Assembly (NCBI GenBank): GCA_040414495.1
Contig: JBEDUI010000166.1
Location: 1-17,749, forward strand
Origin: DATAVB01 sp040414495
Lineage (GTDB): Bacteria > Actinomycetota > Actinomycetes > Mycobacteriales > QHCD01
DNA length: 17,749 nucleotides
Direction of reading: 5' to 3'
Shown here: positions 6,384-13,774 of the stretch, piece after piece
Numbering within the stretch: position 1 is the first letter of the stretch
Layout: each line of letters begins with the position of its first letter
Made by a program: the position numbers and the translations under genes
The notes under the pieces: model-generated
Told to the model about the DNA's origin: nothing
What the model saw: only the letters and a program-made list of their open reading frames with translations
The model's database searches: none

Positions 6384-6994
6384 ATCACCGGCCGATCATT
6401 GACGCCGGCCCCGGCCTAAACTTCCTTTCCATCAACAGAGAGCGGCTCCTTATCAACGTCCTGGGTCGGCTCAGCGCGCCGGAAACCGTGCAGGCCGAGG
6501 TTCTTCGGAAGGCTCAACAGGAGACGCGCTTCCGCGCAGCCGCCAAGACCTGGCGGAAAATGACACCAAATTGGATAGAAATCCTGTCCGACGACGCGAC
6601 CCCAGAGCTCGCCGCGGTCGTGGCCCGGATCGATGGATTGCCGATGGATGAGCGGCTAAAGCAGCCGAAGGACCTCGGTGAGACGATGGTCATCGCCCAC
6701 GCAGTCGTCGCGGCCGAAGCGGGCCACGAGGTAACCGTGCTCATCGACGACGGACCCGGTGCTCGTATAGCCACCTCAGAGATCCGACGACTCCAGCGGC
6801 GCCATGCACTCGGTTACCCAGTGGGAGCAATCAGACTCGCCAACACACTGACAGTTCTTGAACGCGCCGCCGGCACGAAAGGCCTCCCGGATAAAGCCGC
6901 CATGCGCGAAATCTACGACCGGCTGCGTGGCCTGGACGATGGTCTGCCACCGATCGAGGCAACGCAGCTCACGTCGCAGCGGATCTGGTCGTAG
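6380..6994 (+). CDS. PIN-like domain protein, probable nuclease effector of the cassette
   Basis: 204 aa. Acidic residues fall as expected for a PIN nuclease: Asp8 in PIIDAGPGLNFLSI, Glu40 in APETVQAEV, Glu101 in DLGETMVIAHA and Asp123/Asp124 in VTVLIDDGPGAR followed by an Arg. The hydrophobic strand before each also fits. The C-terminal ~50 residues (GAIRLANTLTVLERAAGTKG onward) add helices beyond a minimal PIN fold. PIN proteins are Mg-dependent RNases, most often toxins of type II TA pairs. The ATG at 6380 overlaps the peptidase stop, with AGAAGG upstream. No VapB-like antitoxin is present, so the XRE/peptidase pair may be the control element. Function is inferred from motifs and context. 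Confidence 0.75.
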   Translation: MNHRPIIDAGPGLNFLSINRERLLINVLGRLSAPETVQAEVLRKAQQETRFRAAAKTWRKMTPNWIEILSDDATPELAAVVARIDGLPMDERLKQPKDLGETMVIAHAVVAAEAGHEVTVLIDDGPGARIATSEIRRLQRRHALGYPVGAIRLANTLTVLERAAGTKGLPDKAAMREIYDRLRGLDDGLPPIEATQLTSQRIWS

Positions 6995-7045
6995 CGGCTC
7001 GCAAATACCTGCTCGATGGGCCTGAATTCGGGAGCACAGATCAGC

Positions 7046-8137
7046 TCAGCCGATGGAGAGGCTGGTGCGGCGTACCAGCAGCCAGGCGGCGAGCAGGGCA
7101 AGCGCGCCGATGCCGAGGTAGCCGCCGATCAAAATCAGGTGGAAATCGGGGATTCGACTGCCGGGTTGGTACGTCGACATCGTTTGCAGATGGTGCTGGG
7201 CCGCGCAGGGGAGGAAATCTGGCGCGGAGTCGATCGGGCAGATTTTGCTGAGGGCGGTGGCGGACATCGGGTGCCCGGAGGCGTCGTAGATGCCGTTCGC
7301 ATGGGAGCCGATGTCGAATCGGCCACCAGGATCGACGATCAGCGCGTTGTGGCTGATCCGCGTCGGCCCCATTCCTGCCTTGACGAGGGGCCCGACCTGG
7401 ATGGTCGAGAAGTGGTGCAACGGCTTCATGAAGTACGGGTAGCGCCATTGGACAACCGCAAACAGTGCGATGAACGCGGCCAGGGCCGCCGCTGCTGCCG
7501 GCAAAGTGCGGCGCGTCGCGGCCCCGAGCGCGACGCCGACGGCGAACCAGGACACGCCCAACGCCAGCGGCACCATTCCCGAGACGAGGAAGGCAAGCCC
7601 GTTGAACATGCTCGAGTCGTCGACGGTCGACCTGACGTGCGCCAGATGATCGGCCTCGGCCGACACCACTGCGGTCAGCGCCGCCACGACGGCGCCCAGC
7701 AGCGCCAGTTTGGTCCACAACCAGCGGGCGGGGGAAACGTCCTGGCTCCAGGCGAGCACGATGGTGCGCTGTTCGTGTTCGCGGGCCAGCAGCGGAATAC
7801 CCAGGAAAAGTCCGCCGATCAATGGCAGGAACTCGACCGCTCCAAGCAGATAACTCGTAACCTTGATCGGCCCGAACGCGCCGTTCAGCGCGGCGTACTG
7901 GGAGGTGCCCTCCTGGCAGGATTTGTTGTGGCACTGGTGGTAGAGCGAGGTCATATCGGCGGCCAGATAGGCCATCCAGGCGGTGAGGACCGCCGCGACG
8001 ACGACCGCCCCGACCAGCGTCCAGCGGTGCTGACGCCAGGTGAGCCACAGCAGACCGACGAAGCCGCCACCAGCGAACTTCGTCCTTCGATCCGCGTCCG
8101 CGCCGCTGTCGCTGTCGGCGAGTGCGATTGTGCTCAT
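7046..8137 (-). CDS. ABC-2-type transporter permease
   Basis: 363 aa with about six hydrophobic segments: near residues 40-60 (LVGAVVVAAVLTAWMAYLAA), 100-118, 145-163, 183-210, 215-232 and a final LILIGGYLGIGALALLAAWL. The stretch LLAREHEQRTIVLAWSQDVS is typical of ABC-2 permeases linked to YtrA-type GntR operons. A long extracytoplasmic loop lies between the fifth and sixth segments. The start at 8137 overlaps the ATPase stop as ATGA and has GGAGGAA upstream. It pairs with the adjacent ATPase as an exporter or envelope-stress transporter; the substrate cannot be deduced. It converges with the PIN gene. Confidence 0.9.
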   Translation of the reverse strand: MSTIALADSDSGADADRRTKFAGGGFVGLLWLTWRQHRWTLVGAVVVAAVLTAWMAYLAADMTSLYHQCHNKSCQEGTSQYAALNGAFGPIKVTSYLLGAVEFLPLIGGLFLGIPLLAREHEQRTIVLAWSQDVSPARWLWTKLALLGAVVAALTAVVSAEADHLAHVRSTVDDSSMFNGLAFLVSGMVPLALGVSWFAVGVALGAATRRTLPAAAAALAAFIALFAVVQWRYPYFMKPLHHFSTIQVGPLVKAGMGPTRISHNALIVDPGGRFDIGSHANGIYDASGHPMSATALSKICPIDSAPDFLPCAAQHHLQTMSTYQPGSRIPDFHLILIGGYLGIGALALLAAWLLVRRTSLSIG

Positions 8138-9003
8138 GCGGCTTCCTCCGCCGTGGGCTGCGTCCGAGCGGACGTCTTCAAATAGGTGAGGACGATGTCC
8201 TCGAGCGAAAGCGGCTGGGCGCTCCAGCCGGGCGCGACGATCGGCGCTGGCTCGATTCCGTCGGCCAGCCGAACGATAAAGGTGGACTGCCGCTGGGTGT
8301 GCTGTTCCTGAATAACCGTGCCCGGGCAGGGCGGCTGGTCGGCTCGGGGTCCGGCCAGCCGCAGATGACCGGCCGACAGTTCCTCGACCTCACCGGTCAG
8401 CACCGGTCGCCCGGCGTGGAGCAACAGCAGGTGGTCACTCACGCCGGCGAGTTCGGCCACGATGTGGGTGGAGAGCATCACGGTCAGACCGGTCTCGGCG
8501 ACCTCAGCCAGAAGCTCGCCCATCACCTCGGTCCGGGCTACCGGGTCGAGGTTGGACAGCGGCTCGTCCAGCAACAGCAGATCGGGCCGCGAGCCCAGCG
8601 CAACGGCCAGGGCGACCTGCGCCCGCTGCCCACCGGAAAGCCGGCCACAGCGCCGATCCATCGGAGTGCCGAACCGCTCCAGCCAGGACACCGCGCGCAG
8701 CTGATCCCATACACGGTTCGTACGGCGGCCGAAGGCCAGCATGTCGGACACGCTGAAGTCCCGGTACAAAGGCTTGTCCTGGGCCAGAATCGCCACCCGG
8801 CCATCGGCCCGGACCGAACCTTCGGTTGCTGTGAGCAGACCACTGATGATGCTCATCAACGTCGACTTGCCCGCGCCGTTCGCGCCCACCAGCGCGATCA
8901 CCCGGTGGGCCGGCAGCTGGAAACTGCACTCACGCAGCGCCCAGGTATTTCGATAGCGCTTGCTCAACGCTTCGGCCTCAACGGCCGGTCGCTCCCCGCT
9001 CAT
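8134..9003 (-). CDS. ABC transporter ATP-binding protein
   Basis: 289 aa with all ABC motifs in order: Walker A GANGAGKST (40-48), Q-loop Gln75, signature LSGGQ (122-126), Walker B LLLLDE (142-147), D-loop SNLD and H-loop His179 (MLSTHIVAEL). The ~75-residue C-terminal extension (EQHTQRQSTFIVRLADGIEP onward) is typical of ATPases that work with ABC-2 permeases. It overlaps the GntR stop as ATGA at its own start and the permease start at its end, so the three genes are translationally coupled. It energises the neighbouring permease at the inner face of the membrane. Confidence 0.95.
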   Translation of the reverse strand: MSGERPAVEAEALSKRYRNTWALRECSFQLPAHRVIALVGANGAGKSTLMSIISGLLTATEGSVRADGRVAILAQDKPLYRDFSVSDMLAFGRRTNRVWDQLRAVSWLERFGTPMDRRCGRLSGGQRAQVALAVALGSRPDLLLLDEPLSNLDPVARTEVMGELLAEVAETGLTVMLSTHIVAELAGVSDHLLLLHAGRPVLTGEVEELSAGHLRLAGPRADQPPCPGTVIQEQHTQRQSTFIVRLADGIEPAPIVAPGWSAQPLSLEDIVLTYLKTSARTQPTAEEAA

Positions 9004-9446
9004 GCCACACCGCCTTCCTGTTCCCCTGTTCTCGGGTCTTGCTCGGCACGGTTCCGCGCCTCACGACGTACGGCGTCCTCGGCGATCACAGAGGTCACCA
9101 CCGCCTGCACGTCCTCGTCGTCCAGACCGGCCTTCCGCGCCTGGTCGAGCCAGCGCGCCAGGCCGCTGCGCAGACGGGCCATCACATGCGGGTCCGCGTC
9201 GCCGAGCGATCCGCTGACAAAAGTCCCCGCACCCTGCCGGGCCTCCACCAGGCCGGAGAGTTCCAACTCCCGATAGGCCTTGAGCACCGTGGCCGGGTTC
9301 ACCGCGCAGGAGGTGACGACGGCCCGGACCGTCGGCAGCTGGTCTCCCGGATGCAGAATCCCCATCCGCAGTGCCTGCCGGACCTGTCGCACCAGCTGGG
9401 CATACGCCGGCACACTGCTCGTCCGGTCGACGTAGAAGTCGATCAC
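9000..9446 (-). CDS. GntR-family regulator, YtrA subfamily
   Basis: 148 aa from the GTG at 9446, chosen because family members begin close to the VIDFYVDRTSSVPAYAQL motif; a GTG four codons upstream (9458) is also possible. The winged-helix domain is clear: QLVRQVRQALRMGILHPGDQ, LPTVRAVVTSCAVNPATVLK, AYRELELSGLVEARQGAGTF. The short C-terminal helical region (about 65 aa, RLRSGLARWLDQARKAGLDD) rather than a large ligand domain marks the YtrA subfamily, which commonly represses an ABC transporter operon with itself as first gene. That is exactly the arrangement here. The inducer is probably a cell-wall-active compound by analogy, but the sequence does not show it. Confidence 0.92.
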   Translation of the reverse strand: MIDFYVDRTSSVPAYAQLVRQVRQALRMGILHPGDQLPTVRAVVTSCAVNPATVLKAYRELELSGLVEARQGAGTFVSGSLGDADPHVMARLRSGLARWLDQARKAGLDDEDVQAVVTSVIAEDAVRREARNRAEQDPRTGEQEGGVA

Positions 9447-9488
9447 CCCGCCACCCACCTCACCCTGCTAGCCGTCGCGTCGATTGAG

Positions 9489-9518
9489 ATTGTGTCGGTT
9501 AAGTAGAACACCAGTCAA
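9489..9518 (-). promoter_or_regulatory. Sigma-70-type promoter of the GntR-ABC operon
   Basis: On the minus strand TTGACT (9518-9513) and CACAAT (9494-9489) are separated by 18 nt. The -10 element lies 31-43 nt upstream of the two candidate GntR starts. No clear dyad overlaps it, so the GntR operator remains unidentified. Confidence 0.5.
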
Positions 9519-9573
9519 CCAGAACGACAAGAAAGCGACCACTCCTTCGGCGTTTCGAACCCGCCGGCCGTAT

Positions 9574-9591
9574 TACTACAGAAACGTAGTA
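9574..9591. promoter_or_regulatory. Dyad TACTAC-N6-GTAGTA upstream of the glycosyltransferase
   Basis: Perfect 6-bp arms lie 35 nt before the glycosyltransferase start and 128 nt or more before the GntR start. The arms recall BlaI/CopY-type operators (TACTACA/TGTAGTA), but the spacer differs and no such regulator is in the window. It may also be the GntR site. Confidence 0.5.
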
Positions 9592-9625
9592 GCGTGGGTG
9601 GGTCTTCTACTTTTGAGAGTGCCCG

Positions 9626-10813
9626 TTGCGAAACCTGTATCCGTTCCCGACCGGACATTTCCCTACGTCCGGCGCTCGATGGCGCGTCGCGATCAGAAAC
9701 ACTTGGGTTCCTTTAGCGATTGTCTTTGCGGTCGGTTTGATCGTACGAATGGTTCTCATTCCGGCCGGTCACGGTCAGGATTTCGTCGTATGGGAAAAGG
9801 CCAGCGCCGCCACCTTGCACGGCGTGAATGTCTACCAGCACCACCCGCACTACCCGGCTGGGCCGTACGCGTATTTCCCTCTATTTCTTTTCCTAGAGCT
9901 CCCTTTAGAATGGATTTCGCAAAACTCCGGCATGTCTTTCACGGTGCTGGGCAAGCTGCCGATGCTGGCCGGCGACATCGCGGTGGCATGGCTCATCGCC
10001 GACGAGGTACGACACCGGGGGCGGCCGGCCGCGGTCGCTGCCATCGCGGCCGCCCTGTATTTCCTCAATCCGGTCGTCCTCGACAACAGCGCCCTTTACG
10101 GCCGATTCGACACACTGGCTTTGGCCCTCCTGCTGCTTGCGTTGCGCTGGACGAGGAATCCAGCAAAGCGGCCATGGACGTCCTGCTTCGCCTTTGCTCT
10201 GGCGGTAGCGATGAAGACATTCCCCGGGTTCGTGCTGGCTGGAATGGCCCGATCAAGTGGCCGCCGGGTATTGGCCGCATTGGCGCTGACGCTGACCCTT
10301 TTGTCGCTGCCGTACCTCACCCATGCCCACGCATACATACGCGACGTTCTGCTCTATAACACCTCGAAGATTCCCCAAGGCCTGTCCTGGCAAGGAATTC
10401 TCCCGCGCTTCATGGATCACCGGGATGCCAGCTTTATCGGTTATGGCATGCTCCTGGTTTACGCCGTCCTGCTTGTGATATTTCGGGACGTGGTCACCTC
10501 GCTCGAGGAATATACGTTGGTGGCGCTGCTGGCATTTCTGCTGTGCAGCAAGGTGGTGCTGTCGCACTACCTGACCTGGCCGATGCCCTGGCTCATCATC
10601 GCCGCCGCCACCGGTCCGCCCCGGATTCGACGAACTTCGGCCGTGGTGCTCGCGCTCTTTACCGTGGTCGCCCTGCAGATGAATCCGTACTTCCATCCGT
10701 TCGGGAACTATCCGCCGATGACGTCGTACCTCGTGGCCGGTCTGGCCGCCTGGCAGATATCGGCTATCTGCCGCGACGCCAGGGACCGGCGGACCATCCA
10801 GGATGTAGCGTGA
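9626..10813 (+). CDS. Polytopic GT-C glycosyltransferase (DUF2029/GT87-like, possible mannosyltransferase)
   Basis: 395 aa. The frame is closed by a stop at 9614 and has no ATG or GTG early, so the TTG at 9626 with GAGAG 6 nt upstream is the best start. About ten transmembrane segments are visible. After the first (PLAIVFAVGLIVRMVLI) comes GHGQDFVVWEKASAATLHGV with Asp52, the acidic residue expected in the first outer loop of GT-C enzymes, and NVYQHHPHYPAGPYAYFP, the usual Tyr/Pro-rich continuation. Later come ALYGRFDTLAL and KVVLSHYLTWPMPWLI. Such enzymes transfer a sugar, in actinobacteria often mannose from polyprenyl-phosphate-mannose, to lipids or glycans on the outer face of the membrane. 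Acceptor and sugar are unknown. The broken S66 gene follows after 29 nt. Confidence 0.85.
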   Translation: MRNLYPFPTGHFPTSGARWRVAIRNTWVPLAIVFAVGLIVRMVLIPAGHGQDFVVWEKASAATLHGVNVYQHHPHYPAGPYAYFPLFLFLELPLEWISQNSGMSFTVLGKLPMLAGDIAVAWLIADEVRHRGRPAAVAAIAAALYFLNPVVLDNSALYGRFDTLALALLLLALRWTRNPAKRPWTSCFAFALAVAMKTFPGFVLAGMARSSGRRVLAALALTLTLLSLPYLTHAHAYIRDVLLYNTSKIPQGLSWQGILPRFMDHRDASFIGYGMLLVYAVLLVIFRDVVTSLEEYTLVALLAFLLCSKVVLSHYLTWPMPWLIIAAATGPPRIRRTSAVVLALFTVVALQMNPYFHPFGNYPPMTSYLVAGLAAWQISAICRDARDRRTIQDVA

Positions 10814-10842
10814 TTGTCGGATCCTCGTGGTTCGCTGCCGCT

Positions 10843-11769
10843 ATGGATCTGCTAAAGCCCCCAGCTGTCGTAGCCGGAAGCTGTGTTGGGATCGTCTCCA
10901 CCTCATCGCCGTCACTCCCGAGGAGTTGAACCGGCTCGTCGCTTACCTGTCCACGCGCGGTCACCGAGTTAAGGTGGCCGACGGTGTCACCGAGCGGTCG
11001 GGATATCTGGCCGGCTCGGCCCGGCAGCGGGCCGCGGGCGTGATGGAGATGTTCGCACCCGAACGTCGCGCTGGTCCTGCCTGCGACCGGAGGCACCGGC
11101 GCTGCGCACCTGGTCGACCTACTGGATTACTCGGTTATTCGAGAAAATCCCAAGATGTTCGCCGGATTCAGCGACCCTACGGTCTTGAACAACGCACTGC
11201 TCGGGGCAGCCGGGCTCGCCAGCCTGCACGGTACAAGCGGATATTTCTTTTTCCAACCGCCCATCGACGAGGTCACCGCCTCCGGTTTCTGGGCGATGGT
11301 GTCGGGACCGGTTGCCGGGCGAGAGGTCGTCGGTCAGGGATGGCGCGTTCACCGCGCGTCCGGCGGACCCGTCTCGGGGCCCGTCGTCGGTGGCAATCTG
11401 CGGGCGTTTGGCGCACTGGCCGGGACACGCTGGATGCCCGACGTGTCCGGGGCAATCATGCTCATCGAGGAGATGACCGCGACGTTCGAACACGTCGACA
11501 CGGCACTAACGCATTTGCGGCTGACCGGCGCTTTCGACGGCATCGCCGCACTCATGGTCGGCGAACCCGCTGACTGGCCGGCCAAGGACGCACCCGACTC
11601 CGATGTGGACGAACTCGTGCTCCGCTGCGTCGGCGGCGACTTCCCGGTTGTTACGAACGTCCCTTGTGGACACCGACCCGACCGGATACTCCCGATCGGC
11701 TGCCAGATTGAGCTCGACCTGACCCGTTCGGCATTGCGCTACCTGGAGGACCTAGTCACACCTGCATAA
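10843..11769 (+). pseudogene. LD-carboxypeptidase / MccF-like S66 peptidase, broken by two frameshifts
   Basis: Three reading-frame pieces line up with one S66 protein of about 308 residues. From the ATG at 10843, MDLLKPPAVVAGSCVGIVST matches the family start. Near 10910-10915 the homology moves to another frame (VTPEELNRLVAYLSTRGHRV through ERSGYLAGSARQRAAGVMEM), consistent with one lost base. Near 11055-11060 it returns to the first frame (PNVALVLPATGGTGAAHLVD, then LLDYSVIRENPKMFAGFSDP), consistent with two lost bases. The rest is intact to the stop at 11769. The triad is conserved: Ser in FAGFSDP, Glu in IMLIEEMTATFEHVD and His in VPCGHRPD. The intact family cleaves LD-peptide bonds of wall fragments or detoxifies microcin-C-like compounds. 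The breaks may be real decay or sequencing errors. The intact 3' frame is ~205 codons from 11155. Confidence 0.85.
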
Positions 11770-11779
11770 CGAGCCGAAC

Positions 11780-12910
11780 CTATTTCCGGAATGCGGGATA
11801 GCGCGGCATCGTAATGTCGCCGTACTCGCTGACAATGCGGTCTCGGATGCGACTCAGGTATTCGGTGATCGCCGGCAACGACGTCCCGGCGATCTCCAGG
11901 AACCGAGTGATGCGGAAATGGCATTCAGCGATGTGGCCGGGGAAGCGGACGGCGTCGTGATCCCATGCGCCGCTGGTGCGGTCGCCCAGGCCGGTGTGCC
12001 GCAGCAGGCCGCGGAGCTTTATCACCGTCCACAGTGCACACGCGCGCGCCAGCCCGTCCTGCCAGCGCTCATCCTCGGCGAGTTCCGGGAATGCCTGAAC
12101 GACCTGCGTCCGATACGCGGAGACGGTCCGCCGGCTCATGTCGTACGACATATCCAGCACGCACCAGCACGTCGGGAACGGCGTCGCCGCATACGCCGCG
12201 TCGAGAAATAGCGAATAGGCGCCGGAGAATTCGAAATCCACGAACCGTACGCCGTCCGGAGTGATCAGGTTATTGTCCGGGCAGGCGTCGCCGGGACTGA
12301 AGATGTCGTACTCCGAGGGTTCGAGCAGGCGCTCGATTGCCGCCAGTTCGCCTTCCAATCCGGCCGGCGGTGTGACGCCAAACCGTCGTCCAGCCAATGT
12401 GGACAGTGATTCTTCCCCGGCCCAGCGGAGATAGAATTCGATGGTCTTGCCCGGCGGGCCGTAACCACCGCTCTCGCGGGTCCGTTGCTCCAACGACCGC
12501 GCGTCGCGGGTCAGTGCGGCGAACCGGCCGAGGGCGCTGGCCCAGTCGACCAAGGCCGCCTCGGCGGCGCGCCGGTCGGTGCCGAGCAGGGCATCGGACA
12601 ACGCCGGGTGGTCGCCCAGATCGCTGATTACCAGAAGGTGGTGGGTACGGTCGGCGGCGAGTAGCTCCGGGCCGAGCGGAGCTCCCGGCAGCCCGGCCGC
12701 CACGGTGAAGGCCACCGCCTCGTTCTCCCACTGGCGCACATTGTCGCGGTACGCCTTGACAATCACGGTCGGCGCATCAGCTCCGATCACCGGCACCCGG
12801 TACACGGTCGAACGCTCACCGCTGCTGAGTTTCGTCGCGGCGCCGAATTCCACCGCGCCTCCGCATTCCTTGTGCAGCGCCGTCTCGGCGGCGGAGAGCT
12901 CCTCAGACAT
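11780..12910 (-). CDS. Aminoglycoside-phosphotransferase-fold kinase (APH/choline-kinase-like)
   Basis: 376 aa. The N-lobe contains SSGERSTVYRVPV (nucleotide loop) and PTVIVKAYRD with the conserved Lys. The hinge is HHLLVISDLGDHPAL. The catalytic loop is FSPGDACPDNNLIT, where GDxxPDN replaces the usual HGDxxxxN, with Asp and Asn kept. The metal-binding Asp is in GVRFVDFEFSGAY. The C-lobe is helical with aromatic segments (TPFPTCWCVLDMSYDM). The fold phosphorylates small molecules; the substrate may be an antibiotic, a sugar or an alcohol and cannot be told from sequence. The ATG at 12910 overlaps, as ATGTCTGA, the end of a short upstream frame. It converges on the broken S66 gene, with 10 nt between stops. 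Confidence 0.87.
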   Translation of the reverse strand: MSEELSAAETALHKECGGAVEFGAATKLSSGERSTVYRVPVIGADAPTVIVKAYRDNVRQWENEAVAFTVAAGLPGAPLGPELLAADRTHHLLVISDLGDHPALSDALLGTDRRAAEAALVDWASALGRFAALTRDARSLEQRTRESGGYGPPGKTIEFYLRWAGEESLSTLAGRRFGVTPPAGLEGELAAIERLLEPSEYDIFSPGDACPDNNLITPDGVRFVDFEFSGAYSLFLDAAYAATPFPTCWCVLDMSYDMSRRTVSAYRTQVVQAFPELAEDERWQDGLARACALWTVIKLRGLLRHTGLGDRTSGAWDHDAVRFPGHIAECHFRITRFLEIAGTSLPAITEYLSRIRDRIVSEYGDITMPRYPAFRK

Positions 12911-12999
12911 CAGCAGACCCTAACAGCGCCGCGATATCGCGGGCGCAGTCGATCGGTGTCGTCGACTGCAAGCCTGCAGCGCACGTTCGCCGGACCAAA
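12903..12999 (-). other. Short coding-like stretch before the kinase, possible gene remnant
   Basis: Between the PdxH-like stop (13000) and the kinase start, one frame reads GLQSTTPIDCARDIAALLGS with normal protein-like composition and ends at 12903 inside the kinase start. Its upstream part runs antiparallel in frame through the flavoprotein gene and has no recognisable start. It may be the tail of a lost gene or chance in GC-rich DNA. A 14-bp palindrome CCGCGATATCGCGG (12929-12942) lies within it. Confidence 0.25.
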
Positions 13000-13653
13000 T
13001 CACGGCCACAGCTGCGTTCGCGACCAGCCACCATCAGTGGATTCGTAGCGGAGCCGCTGGTGGCGACGGTCGCTGCTTCCCTGCCAGAACTCCACCCGAG
13101 CAGCACGCACCGCGTACGACACCCACTCATCCGGCACCAGCTGCGGATTGCGTTCCAACTCCAGCCGCGACTTCTCCAACGCCTCGTCCAGCTCGCCCGG
13201 GTCGACAAGTGGTTGGCTCTGTCGCCGGGTCAACGCCATCGCCCTCGAACCATCCGGCCGGGCCAGAAAATCAGCCGCACTCACTGGCGCCGGATCAGCA
13301 ACCACCGGCCCCCGCACCCGGATCTGCCGTACCAGCTCAGGCCAGTAAAACGTCAACGCCGCAACGGGACGCGCTGCAAGATCGGCACCCTTCTGACTCA
13401 CGGAGCTGATCGCGAAATGCCAGCCATCAGCATCAACGTCCTTCAAGATGAGCACACGACCATCGGGAAACCCGCCGGGCTCCACCGTCGACACCGTCAT
13501 CGCGTGCGGCTCACGTACACCAGCACGCACCGCTCCAGACAGCCACTCAATAAATAGCTTGACTGGATCATCCGGCGCCGCATCGATATCGAACAAGGGC
13601 GCATTCCCTTTTAGCACCGGCAGATCGCGCAGCAAGTCCCGCACGCTCGCCAT
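13000..13653 (-). CDS. Pyridoxamine 5'-phosphate oxidase-family flavoprotein (PdxH-like)
   Basis: 217 aa. The start at 13653 is set by GGGAGG 5 nt upstream; the frame continues 11 codons further without another ribosome site. Family landmarks appear in order: an N-terminal VKLFIEWLSGAVRAGVREPH, FMN-binding PDGRVLILKDVDADGWHFAI with SSVSQKGADLAARP, PVAALTFYWPELVRQIRVRG, the region QSQPLVDPGELDEALEKSRL, and the C-terminal VEFWQGSSDRRHQRLRYEST. The VRQIRVRG and VEFWQG elements are typical of true PNP oxidases, which make pyridoxal phosphate using O2. However, the C-terminal substrate motif of classical PdxH (usually RxRWxRxxLxP) is altered to RTQLWP, so a related substrate is possible. It lies in the same direction as the kinase, 89 nt upstream. 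Confidence 0.87.
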   Translation of the reverse strand: MASVRDLLRDLPVLKGNAPLFDIDAAPDDPVKLFIEWLSGAVRAGVREPHAMTVSTVEPGGFPDGRVLILKDVDADGWHFAISSVSQKGADLAARPVAALTFYWPELVRQIRVRGPVVADPAPVSAADFLARPDGSRAMALTRRQSQPLVDPGELDEALEKSRLELERNPQLVPDEWVSYAVRAARVEFWQGSSDRRHQRLRYESTDGGWSRTQLWP

Positions 13654-13774
13654 CGCGGCCTCCCACACGATCACCATCATCAGCAACCGGGACGGCTGCC
13701 CGCCACAGCCTAACCAGCGGCACGTCCTTGGCGCGAGCAGCCCTATGCCGGGCTAAAAAATATGTCTCGGATGA

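Noticed and set aside
7016..8185. Long rightward open frame (389 codons) antisense to the ABC permease
   Set aside because: It is Arg/Gly/Gln/Asp-rich, has no recognisable domain, and lies opposite a clear transporter gene; a GC-bias shadow.
9484..10359. Rightward 291-codon frame overlapping the glycosyltransferase
   Set aside because: It is Arg/Pro-rich with no membrane segments, while the other frame gives a coherent GT-C protein.
13740..13765. Hairpin plus A6 run as terminator of the dioxygenase gene
   Set aside because: On the minus strand the T-run comes before the 5-bp stem, the wrong order for an intrinsic terminator; on the plus strand the run is A.
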